Below are positions 7,833 through 13,715 of a stretch of 14,379 nt of DNA, piece after piece. This DNA comes from Clostridiaceae bacterium. GTDB lineage: Bacteria; Bacillota; Clostridia; UBA1212; DUPL01. A model generated the notes under the pieces. It had not been told where the DNA came from and searched no databases. It saw nothing but the letters and a program-made list of their open reading frames with translations. The stretch lies in assembly GCA_012522035.1 (NCBI GenBank), contig JAAYLF010000139.1, positions 1-14,379 on the forward strand. Reading direction: 5' to 3'. A program made the position numbers and the translations under genes. Position 1 is the stretch's first letter. The number at the start of each line of letters is the position of its first letter.

Positions 7833-9211
7833 AGAGACCAAATATTCTATTCCTCATTGCAGACCAGCACAGATATGACTGTGTTGGATACAGTAACAGA
7901 AACAAAAATGGCATTAAAACGCCAAATATTGATAAATTGTGTGAAGAGGGAATATGGTTCAACAATGCTTACACCACATCTCCGGTTTGCTGTCCAGCAA
8001 GACAAAGTCTCATTGCTGGACGTAGGCCAGAGACTTTTGGTGCCTTGTGGAATTACAATATTACTCTTCCCGTTGGATGTCTTGAACCGGAGGATTTTTC
8101 TTATGCAAAACTTCTAAAAGAAAACGGATACAGCAATACCTTTGTAGGAGTATGGGATATCTGCCAGCATGCAGGACCCGAAAGTTTTGGTTTTGACAAA
8201 TATATTCCAAGTGCAAGAACGTATGGGGCAAGAAGTCAGGAAGGGGAGGTTATAGACAAGCCTTTTACTGAAAGCGATACTTTCAAGTTGGGCGAAAAAG
8301 TATGTGAGGAGTTGGAAAGGCTTGGCAAGTCCCAAAAGCCATGGCATATTTCTGTTAACTTCTCGGAACCCCATCCATATTATGCGCCTGTAAAAGAATT
8401 CGCAGAAATGTACCGCCCGGAAGACATGAAGCCCTGGGACGGTTTTTACGATGACTTGAAAGACAAACCCTACATTCAGACCCAGCAGATTCTAAATTGG
8501 GGCAATGAAAACAAAGGTTGGGATTACTGGGCTCCGATAGTTGCAAAGTATCATGCATTTGTAAGTCAGGTTGACAGGGTGGTGGGCATGATTCTTGACA
8601 AGCTGGAAGAGCTGGGAAAACATGAGGATACATTGGTGGTTTACACATCGGATCATGGAGACATGTGCGGCTCTCACGGCATGTTTGACAAACATTATGT
8701 CATGTATGAGGATGTAATACATGTACCTTTTGTTATGAGGTGGCCAGGAAGAATACCTGGGGGTATCAGGACTGATGCGTATACCGTACATTTTCTTGAT
8801 CTTGTTCCAACGATTCTTGATGTTTGCGGCATAGAAAAACCTTTGGATACCACACTGCATGGAAGAAGCCTTCGTCCAATAATTCTGGATGAAGGGATTC
8901 CGGAAGACTGGAGGCAGGAGGCGGTAAGTTCGTACAACGGTCAGCAGTTCGGTCTTTTCTGTCAAAGGACAATCAAGACCGACAGGTGGAAATATGTGTG
9001 GAATCCAACGGATATTGATGAATTGTATGACCTTGAGAAGGATCCGGGCGAGACAAGGAATGTTATAAATGAAGTGGATATGGGTATATTATTAGAACTT
9101 AGAAAAAGACTATATGATACTCTGACAAAGGATGGAGACTGGCTTGTTATGAGGAACAATCACAGCTGGGTGGCTCCACAGCTTCTGCATAACAAAAAAC
9201 ATGCAAGATAA
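7829..9211 (+). CDS. Type I sulfatase (formylglycine-dependent, alkaline phosphatase superfamily)
   Basis: A 460-residue sulfatase without a signal peptide or membrane segment, hence probably cytoplasmic. The N-terminus PNILFLIADQHRYDCVGY supplies the first metal Asp (D12, with Gln in place of the second Asp, as in several sulfatase subfamilies). The modification motif C54-C-P-A-R58 fits C-x-P-x-R followed by SLIAGRRP, so C54 is the likely formylglycine precursor. Further metal ligands lie in YTSDHGDMCGSHG (D275, H276), followed by VPFVMRWPG. No sulfatase-maturing radical SAM enzyme is in the window, so maturation must be supplied elsewhere. The ATG overlaps the preceding stop (ATGA), which implies translational coupling. 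Substrate unknown; phosphonate or phosphodiester hydrolysis is possible within the superfamily, but the Cys motif favours sulfate esters. Confidence 0.9.
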   Translation: MKRPNILFLIADQHRYDCVGYSNRNKNGIKTPNIDKLCEEGIWFNNAYTTSPVCCPARQSLIAGRRPETFGALWNYNITLPVGCLEPEDFSYAKLLKENGYSNTFVGVWDICQHAGPESFGFDKYIPSARTYGARSQEGEVIDKPFTESDTFKLGEKVCEELERLGKSQKPWHISVNFSEPHPYYAPVKEFAEMYRPEDMKPWDGFYDDLKDKPYIQTQQILNWGNENKGWDYWAPIVAKYHAFVSQVDRVVGMILDKLEELGKHEDTLVVYTSDHGDMCGSHGMFDKHYVMYEDVIHVPFVMRWPGRIPGGIRTDAYTVHFLDLVPTILDVCGIEKPLDTTLHGRSLRPIILDEGIPEDWRQEAVSSYNGQQFGLFCQRTIKTDRWKYVWNPTDIDELYDLEKDPGETRNVINEVDMGILLELRKRLYDTLTKDGDWLVMRNNHSWVAPQLLHNKKHAR

Positions 9212-9220
9212 GGAAAAGAT

Positions 9221-10039
9221 ATGAATAAAAAGCTTGGTATTTTTTTAATTGTATTATTCTTGTTATTATGTATTATTCTGATTGTAAAACTTGAAGAGGG
9301 CAGGGAACAGCAACCTGCTCCTACACAGCTGATTCATACCTCAAGTCCGTACTCTACCTCTACAGAAACACCGATACCTACTATGGAGCCTACATCAAGT
9401 CCAACTCCAACTCAAGAAGCAACGCCAGAACCCAGGCTGCCTGAAGGTTTTGTGTATGTAAAGGATGTAATCCCTTATGTACATCTGGATATCAGGTATT
9501 ATACGGAGAATAATTTTATCGGCAGCAGGATTGATGGCTACAAGGCTCCTGTTGCAATCCTAACAGTAGAAGCGGCAGAAGCATTGAAAAAGGCATGCGA
9601 GATTTTCTATGAAAAAGGATATATTGTAACCATTTATGATGCATACAGACCTCAAAAGGCAGTTGAGCATTTTGTCAGGTGGGCGGAAGACGAAAGTGAC
9701 ACCAGAATGAAGCATATTTATTATCCAAATCTGAATAAATCCTACCTTATTGGCAACTTTATATCACCAAAGTCAGGTCACTCCAGAGGCAGTACTGTTG
9801 ATTTGTCTCTTCTTGATCTGGAAGGTAACGAGGTGGATATGGGAGGATATTTTGATTTGTTTGACAGTCTCTCATATTATGAAAATTCAAAGATAACCGA
9901 TGCCCAAAGAGAAAACAGAAAACTTCTCAGAGAGGTAATGGTGGAATGTGGATTTGTACCATCAAATGGAGAATGGTGGCACTTTAGGCTGGATAATGAA
10001 CCGTATACTGACACATATTTTGACTTTGATGTGGAGTAG
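9221..10039 (+). CDS. Membrane-anchored D-Ala-D-Ala dipeptidase, VanX-like (peptidase M15D)
   Basis: A 272-residue protein with an N-terminal hydrophobic anchor (residues about 5-23), then a Ser/Thr/Pro-rich linker (residues about 31-72) typical of exported clostridial proteins. The zinc peptidase domain follows (residues about 75-272). VanX-family residues are visible: conserved Arg in YDAYRP (R143), zinc ligands H187 and D194 in SGHSRGSTVDL, catalytic Glu and last zinc ligand in EWWHF (E251, H254). The family cleaves D-alanyl-D-alanine. VanX itself is cytosolic and protects against vancomycin; this copy should face outside and more likely processes or recycles peptidoglycan-derived D-Ala-D-Ala. 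A carboxypeptidase role is a weaker alternative. It follows the sulfatase by nine bases, with AAGGA at 9210-9214, and is the last gene before the terminator. Confidence 0.88.
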   Translation: MNKKLGIFLIVLFLLLCIILIVKLEEGREQQPAPTQLIHTSSPYSTSTETPIPTMEPTSSPTPTQEATPEPRLPEGFVYVKDVIPYVHLDIRYYTENNFIGSRIDGYKAPVAILTVEAAEALKKACEIFYEKGYIVTIYDAYRPQKAVEHFVRWAEDESDTRMKHIYYPNLNKSYLIGNFISPKSGHSRGSTVDLSLLDLEGNEVDMGGYFDLFDSLSYYENSKITDAQRENRKLLREVMVECGFVPSNGEWWHFRLDNEPYTDTYFDFDVE

Positions 10040-10103
10040 ACATGATGGTTTTCTAACAGTATTTCAAAGAAGCAGGCAATAAAAAGAAGAATGGCAGGAA
10101 CAT

Positions 10104-10132
10104 AAAAAAAGAAGGCATGGCCTTCTTTTTTT
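10104..10132. terminator. Bidirectional rho-independent terminator
   Basis: A-run 10104-10110, stem GAAGGC (10111-10116), three-base loop, stem GCCTTC (10120-10125) and T-run 10126-10132. The A and T runs can extend pairing to 13 bp. The symmetry lets it stop both the plus-strand alaS-to-dipeptidase run (stop at 10039) and the minus-strand coaX/ECF unit (stop at 10159). The rest of 10040-10158 shows no gene. Confidence 0.88.
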
Positions 10133-10158
10133 ATATATTAAGGAGGGACTACTTTCCT

Positions 10159-10914
10159 TTAGTTTATTATCGCTCCAACTATATATAGAACAATTGTCAA
10201 GGTTATTGCTACAACAGAAACCGTGTATTCCGCATTTGCCGAGAAGATGCTAACATCGCCCTTGAAAATGTGCTTCTTGGTAGGATGGCATACCGCATGG
10301 GATGCAAGACCTGCAAGAACTGCTTCGGGTATACCGCTTGTAAGGACTGTGGTTAACAGACTGATTAATAACAGGGCGTAGGTTTTGTCAAGTACGGAGG
10401 CATACGGCTGTCTGAAGAACAGGAATATTCCTGAAAGAACTCCAAAGGTATTGACCAGACTTGCAAAAAATCCGCTAAGGAAGTTGAGCAGGAATGATCT
10501 TTTTGTAAAGAATTCACGTTTCTTAAATACCATGTATAGAAAACCTGCCATCAAACCGGTCATTATTCTGGGTACAAAGCATATTACAAGACTCCATATG
10601 CTTCCTGCATTTTCACCTACTAGGTTGAAAGGTGTAAACACAAAGGCAAATGCAACGCTTAATGGAGGAGGCATGAATGTCCAGACAATAAAACTGAACG
10701 TTCCTGCAAAAAATCCCATTAATGCACCTGCAATAGGACCCATAAGTATGCCGGCAATAGTGACAGGTACCATTGCCAGAGTAGCCACGATTGGCCCTAA
10801 CGCGGGCAAAGATCCAAGCGGCGTGAAACATACTATTGCTTCAATTGCCAGTATTACAGCAAATAGCACCAAAAAGAGTGTGCGCTTTTGTCTTTCCATC
10901 ATTGATAATTTCAT
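10159..10914 (-). CDS. ECF transporter S component, probably pantothenate or CoA-precursor uptake
   Basis: A 251-residue integral membrane protein with about six to seven hydrophobic segments, matching S components of energy-coupling factor vitamin transporters: TLFLVLFAVILAIEAIVCF start, Gly/Ala/Pro-rich helices (LGPIVATLAMVPVTIAGILMGPIAGALMG), a conserved-looking FVPRIMTGLMAGFLY segment and SGIPEAVLAGL. Such proteins bind the vitamin and share the EcfA/A'/T module encoded elsewhere; no ECF ATPase or T gene is present. Position 78 bases downstream of coaX, on the same strand, points to pantothenate or a related CoA precursor. This substrate call is inference from context. An extra C-terminal helix (residues about 228-249) follows a soluble stretch. 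ATG start with TAAGGAGG six bases upstream (10921-10928). Confidence 0.8.
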   Translation of the reverse strand: MKLSMMERQKRTLFLVLFAVILAIEAIVCFTPLGSLPALGPIVATLAMVPVTIAGILMGPIAGALMGFFAGTFSFIVWTFMPPPLSVAFAFVFTPFNLVGENAGSIWSLVICFVPRIMTGLMAGFLYMVFKKREFFTKRSFLLNFLSGFFASLVNTFGVLSGIFLFFRQPYASVLDKTYALLLISLLTTVLTSGIPEAVLAGLASHAVCHPTKKHIFKGDVSIFSANAEYTVSVVAITLTIVLYIVGAIIN

Positions 10915-10938
10915 AATTTTCCTCCTTACTGCTGTTTT

Positions 10939-10966
10939 ATTATGTATAAATACAGCGTGTTGTTAA
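10939..10966 (-). promoter_or_regulatory. Possible promoter of the ECF S-component gene
   Basis: On the minus strand, TTAACA (10966-10961), a 16-bp spacer and CATAAT (10944-10939). The second copy of the ATACAGC-type element lies inside the spacer, which would suit repression. The predicted leader is short (about 18 bases) but includes the ribosome binding site. Only moderately convincing. Confidence 0.4.
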
Positions 10967-10989
10967 TATGTAGCTGTATTTTATACAGC
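10944..10989. promoter_or_regulatory. Candidate operator: two ATACAGC-type palindromes
   Basis: A perfect 17-bp palindrome with 7-bp arms and a 3-bp centre occupies 10973-10989 (GCTGTAT/ATACAGC). A second, partial one covers 10944-10956, with core GTATAAATAC and one full ATACAGC half. ATACAGCGT recurs directly at 10950-10958 and 10983-10991, 33 bp apart, about three helical turns. No T-run follows in the minus direction, so a coaX terminator is less likely than a repressor site for the ECF gene. Confidence 0.5.
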
Positions 10990-10992
10990 GTA

Positions 10993-11778
10993 TTACTTTT
11001 TACTTTTAAAATGCTTTAAATTCTTGTGATAGAGGATATACAGACCCTCAAGAATCAGGTTTTTGTTGTACTCGATTTTGCGTTTCGTATGCTTGCAGAT
11101 TTCTTCTGCCAAACCGCCGGTGGCCACAACAAAACACTCTTTTCCAAGCTCTTCCTCAAACCTTTCAATCATGCCATCAATCATTGCTGCTGCACCCAAT
11201 ACCACTCCCGACTTCATGCAGTCAATTGTATTTGTACCAATTGCCTTTTTGGGAGCTTCGATGTTTATATGGGGCAGTTGGGCGGTTCTCTCGGACAACG
11301 CATTGACCGATATCCTTACTCCGGGCATAATAGCACCGCCGATCATGCAGTTGTCTTCATCGACTACGCTGATAGTTGTGGCAGTACCCATATCCACGAT
11401 TATTACGGGTTTGGGGTACATGTTTGCTGCTGCAACAGAATCCACCAACAGGTCACTGCCCAGTTGTGCAGGGTTGTCAATAAGGATGTTGATGCCAGTT
11501 TTTATGCCTGGTCCAACCACGAATGGGTATTCTCCCGTCAGCAGCTTTATTGCTTTTGAACTGGTTTGAGTAAGAGATGGAACTACTGAAGATATGATTG
11601 TACCTGAAATATCGGAGCTGTATGCACCGTGGTTTTCGAGTACTGACTTGATTATTACAGCCATTTCGTCTTCAGTTCTGTTTGTGTCTGAAGATATGCG
11701 TGCTACAAACTTGAGTTTGTCGTCCTCAAATGCGCCCAAAACCAGATTTGTATTGCCTATGTCGATTGCCAGTATCAA
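10993..11778 (-). CDS. coaX: Type III pantothenate kinase
   Basis: First enzyme of CoA synthesis; phosphorylates pantothenate with ATP and, in this type, a monovalent cation. The 261 residues fit the family. The ASKHA-fold motifs are present: DIGNTN (residues 6-11, phosphate-binding loop), LGSDLLVDSVAAA (107-118), VDMGTATT (128-135), GGAIMPG (147-153) and TGGLA (220-224). The common G-x-D-R motif reads GSDL, with Leu110 in place of Arg; the catalytic Asp109 remains. Start is TTG at 11778-11776, set by AGGAGGG six bases upstream (11785-11791), which gives the family-standard N-terminus. It is transcribed from a recognisable promoter and is upstream of the ECF S component on the same strand. 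Confidence 0.95.
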   Translation of the reverse strand: MILAIDIGNTNLVLGAFEDDKLKFVARISSDTNRTEDEMAVIIKSVLENHGAYSSDISGTIISSVVPSLTQTSSKAIKLLTGEYPFVVGPGIKTGINILIDNPAQLGSDLLVDSVAAANMYPKPVIIVDMGTATTISVVDEDNCMIGGAIMPGVRISVNALSERTAQLPHINIEAPKKAIGTNTIDCMKSGVVLGAAAMIDGMIERFEEELGKECFVVATGGLAEEICKHTKRKIEYNKNLILEGLYILYHKNLKHFKSKK

Positions 11779-11784
11779 TATTAT

Positions 11785-11791
11785 CCCTCCT
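11785..11791 (-). promoter_or_regulatory. Ribosome binding site fixing the TTG start of coaX
   Basis: AGGAGGG on the minus strand, six bases before TTG at 11778. No ATG is available near the conserved DIGNTN N-terminus, so this site decides the start. Confidence 0.8.
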
Positions 11792-11795
11792 TGCT

Positions 11796-11816
11796 ACTGT
11801 TCCAAAAGGATACAGT
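11796..11816 (-). promoter_or_regulatory. Small hairpin in the coaX leader
   Basis: ACTGTTCC (11796-11803) can pair with GGATACAGT (11808-11816) across an AAAA loop with one bulged base. It would lie in the mRNA leader just upstream of the ribosome binding site. It contains ATACAG, shared with the palindromes before the ECF gene, so it could be a degenerate operator instead. Weak on its own. Confidence 0.3.
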
Positions 11817-11825
11817 GCAAGGTTA

Positions 11826-11854
11826 AATATAGAGGATTTTTGTGAACATTACAA
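11826..11854 (-). promoter_or_regulatory. Predicted sigma-A promoter of coaX
   Basis: On the minus strand, TTGTAA (11854-11849), a 17-bp spacer and TATATT (11831-11826). Predicted start near 11819 gives a leader of about 40 bases that includes the small hairpin and the ribosome binding site. Confidence 0.55.
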
Positions 11855-11866
11855 GTACATTTTTTT

Positions 11867-11913
11867 AACAATGTTTGATTTGACTAAGATGGTTGCGGTG
11901 TGCTAACATTGTT
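11867..11913. repeat. 9-bp inverted repeat in the coaX/phosphoesterase divergent gap
   Basis: AACAATGTT (11867-11875) and its exact reverse complement AACATTGTT (11905-11913) are separated by 29 bases. They lie upstream of the plus-strand phosphoesterase gene and could be a dyad operator or chance in an AT-rich gap. A TATAAT occurs at 11922-11927, but it is too close to the ribosome binding site (AAAGAGG, 11930-11936) to be a comfortable -10, so the promoter of that gene is unclear. Confidence 0.35.
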
Positions 11914-11942
11914 TTGCATAATATAATGTAAAGAGGATTTGT

Positions 11943-13001
11943 ATGGCAGATCTGAAGCTGTTTGATCAGAAGGAAATAAGGAAACAGGAAAGAAAGCTTA
12001 GAAAGCAGGAGATGAAAAAAGCAAAAAAGGAAGCAAAGGCCCGGAAGAAGGAAAAAAAGAAAGGAACGGGCTATTTGTTCCTGCCGCCTGAGAAAAAGAG
12101 CTATGCCTGGGTTTGGATCCTCACGATTATTGTCTTGATTGCGGCATTGGTGATTTATGTTGCAAGAGACAACCAGCAGCTTACAGTTCACTATGCGGAG
12201 TTTGAACATGAACAGATACCCAAGGCTTTTGATGGATACAGGATTCTGCAGATAACAGACCTGCACGGCAAGACATTTGGCACCATGCAGAAAAGACTTG
12301 CAGCGCACATCAACAGTCTCGAATTTGACATGATACTCATGACCGGAGACTACATGAAAAGTCCCGATGATGAAGATTATTATGCAATAATCGACCTTGT
12401 AGACTCCATAGAGAAGGAAGTACCAATCTATTATATTCTTGGAGAAACGGATTACAGACCTGACAGAGACGACCTGGATGATAACTGGAACATGTGCATT
12501 ATCCCTGACAAAAAGACGCCTCTGATGGAAAAGCTTGAAGAAAGAGGCTGCATTTTTGTTTATCCCATACAGCGTATTGACAAGGATGGGGAATCCATTT
12601 TCTTTACAGGTATCAAATATTATGAGAAGAAGTTTGATGAACTGGGGTTTGATTCCGACAAGCACTTCAGCATATGTGTAACCCACAAACCGATAAACTA
12701 CAATGTGCAGAGGAGACTTGAGGATGTCAATCAAAGATATCTGACCGAAGTTGATTTTGATGCCAGCATTTCAGGCCACACCATAGGAGGGCATGCAAGA
12801 CTTCCGCTGCTCGGAGCTTTGTATACTGACGACAAGGGTCTTCTGCCTGAAGAAAGGTATGCATACGGTTTGTCAGTGGATAATCATGGCAGGCTGAAAT
12901 TCATAAGTTCAGGTTTGGGAATTCCTTCTTCTTTCAGGCTGAGGGCGTTCAACACACCCGAAGTAGCAATTATTACATTAAAACATAAAGCAGCAGACTA
13001 A
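11943..13001 (+). CDS. Membrane-anchored calcineurin-like phosphoesterase with degenerate metal motifs
   Basis: A 352-residue protein. Residues 1 to about 52 are a Lys/Arg/Glu-rich, probably helical, cytoplasmic tail. One membrane helix follows (about 55-74, WVWILTIIVLIAALVIYV), and the YkuE-like phosphoesterase domain should lie outside the cell. Metal-site motifs remain in part: D-x-H in TDLHG (D106, H108), GDYM (D136), THKP (H248) and SGHTIGGH (H279, H284). The usual GNH[DE] reads GETD (167-170), losing the bridging Asn and catalytic His, and GHTHGGQ reads GHTIGGH, losing one His. The protein may be catalytically altered or inactive. It starts with ATG six bases after AAAGAGG and is followed 18 bases later by the LiaF-like gene, likely an operon. 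Substrate unknown. Confidence 0.82.
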   Translation: MADLKLFDQKEIRKQERKLRKQEMKKAKKEAKARKKEKKKGTGYLFLPPEKKSYAWVWILTIIVLIAALVIYVARDNQQLTVHYAEFEHEQIPKAFDGYRILQITDLHGKTFGTMQKRLAAHINSLEFDMILMTGDYMKSPDDEDYYAIIDLVDSIEKEVPIYYILGETDYRPDRDDLDDNWNMCIIPDKKTPLMEKLEERGCIFVYPIQRIDKDGESIFFTGIKYYEKKFDELGFDSDKHFSICVTHKPINYNVQRRLEDVNQRYLTEVDFDASISGHTIGGHARLPLLGALYTDDKGLLPEERYAYGLSVDNHGRLKFISSGLGIPSSFRLRAFNTPEVAIITLKHKAAD

Positions 13002-13019
13002 GAATAAAGGAGGCTTGCC

Positions 13020-13715
13020 ATGAGAAGCAAGATAATTTGGGCTTTTTTACTACTAGCCGTATCAGTGGCTCTAATACTTAATATCACCGGAGTTGTATCA
13101 TTTCCAAATGAGAAGGTTAATTTGTGGACCTTCTGGCCTGTTGTGCTGATTGGAATAGGTTTGACATCACTGTTTAGTTCAGGTTCCAGGGTCATATCCC
13201 TATTATTCATATTCCTTGGAGGATACTGGCTCTACGGTGGCCTTGGATATGAAGCACCTAAAATGACTATGGAGCTTGTAGGTGCTATAGTGCTTTTGTT
13301 GATCGCCTTGTCAATTCTTTTCTCGGCTGTCAAAAGGCAAAGTGCGACAAGAAGGGCAAGCCGCAAGAATTCATTCAGCACTGTGTTTTCATCGGGGAAA
13401 ATTGAATATGGCGACGATGTATTCACAAAAGGAGATGTGTCTGCAGTGTTTGGCGGAACCAGTTTTGATTTGACCAACACCCAGATAAATCCTGATGGTG
13501 CATATTTGTCTGCACAAGTTCATTTTGGAGGAATTGAAATATTTGTCCCTGATGGAACGAATGTAATTACAAAAGGCTTTATATTCTTTGGTGGCGTATC
13601 CCATGACCGCAACAAAAAAGGCACCATGACTTCCAGTCGTGAAGGAATACACAACGGTACCCTTACTGTGGAAGTTTCCGGCGCTTTTGGTGGAGTCAAT
13701 ATTGTTTATGTTTAG
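13020..13715 (+). CDS. LiaF-like membrane protein (LiaI/LiaF transmembrane region plus C-terminal beta domain)
   Basis: A 231-residue protein with four membrane helices (about 5-23, 37-52, 57-73 and 85-103), then a basic linker (KRQSATRRASRK) and a beta-rich C-terminal domain. That domain carries four evenly placed FGG turns: AVFGGTSFDL (144-146), VHFGGIEIFVP (169-171), FFGGVSHD (190-192) and GAFGGVNIVY (223-225). This is the pattern of the LiaF-type cell-wall-stress domain. In Bacillus, LiaF inhibits the LiaS sensor kinase; no liaS or liaR homologue is adjacent here, so a stand-alone envelope role is likely. ATG start six bases after a strong AAAGGAGG (13006-13013). The TAG stop overlaps the stop of the opposing M14 peptidase gene. 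Confidence 0.82.
   Translation: MRSKIIWAFLLLAVSVALILNITGVVSFPNEKVNLWTFWPVVLIGIGLTSLFSSGSRVISLLFIFLGGYWLYGGLGYEAPKMTMELVGAIVLLLIALSILFSAVKRQSATRRASRKNSFSTVFSSGKIEYGDDVFTKGDVSAVFGGTSFDLTNTQINPDGAYLSAQVHFGGIEIFVPDGTNVITKGFIFFGGVSHDRNKKGTMTSSREGIHNGTLTVEVSGAFGGVNIVYV

Noticed and set aside
9221..10039. Vancomycin resistance cluster
   Set aside because: Only a VanX-like dipeptidase is present, with an export anchor; no vanH, vanA-type ligase, vanR or vanS is nearby.
10141..10148. Isolated AGGAGGGA resembling a ribosome binding site
   Set aside because: No start codon follows at a usable distance and the downstream plus frame does not encode a plausible protein; likely chance between the terminator and the minus-strand stop.
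10385..10966. 193-codon plus-strand frame opposite the ECF S component
   Set aside because: It is the complement of a clear hydrophobic membrane protein gene; the product is Lys/Asn/Thr-rich and unrecognised, with no supporting start signals.
11026..11569. Open frames on the plus strand across coaX (up to 177 codons)
   Set aside because: They are shadows of coaX, whose minus-strand product carries all family motifs; the plus products look like no known protein.
11865..12734. 289-codon minus-strand frame opposite the phosphoesterase gene
   Set aside because: Its translation is rich in Cys, Ile and Leu without domain structure, has no good ribosome binding site, and mirrors the coding strand of a recognisable phosphoesterase.
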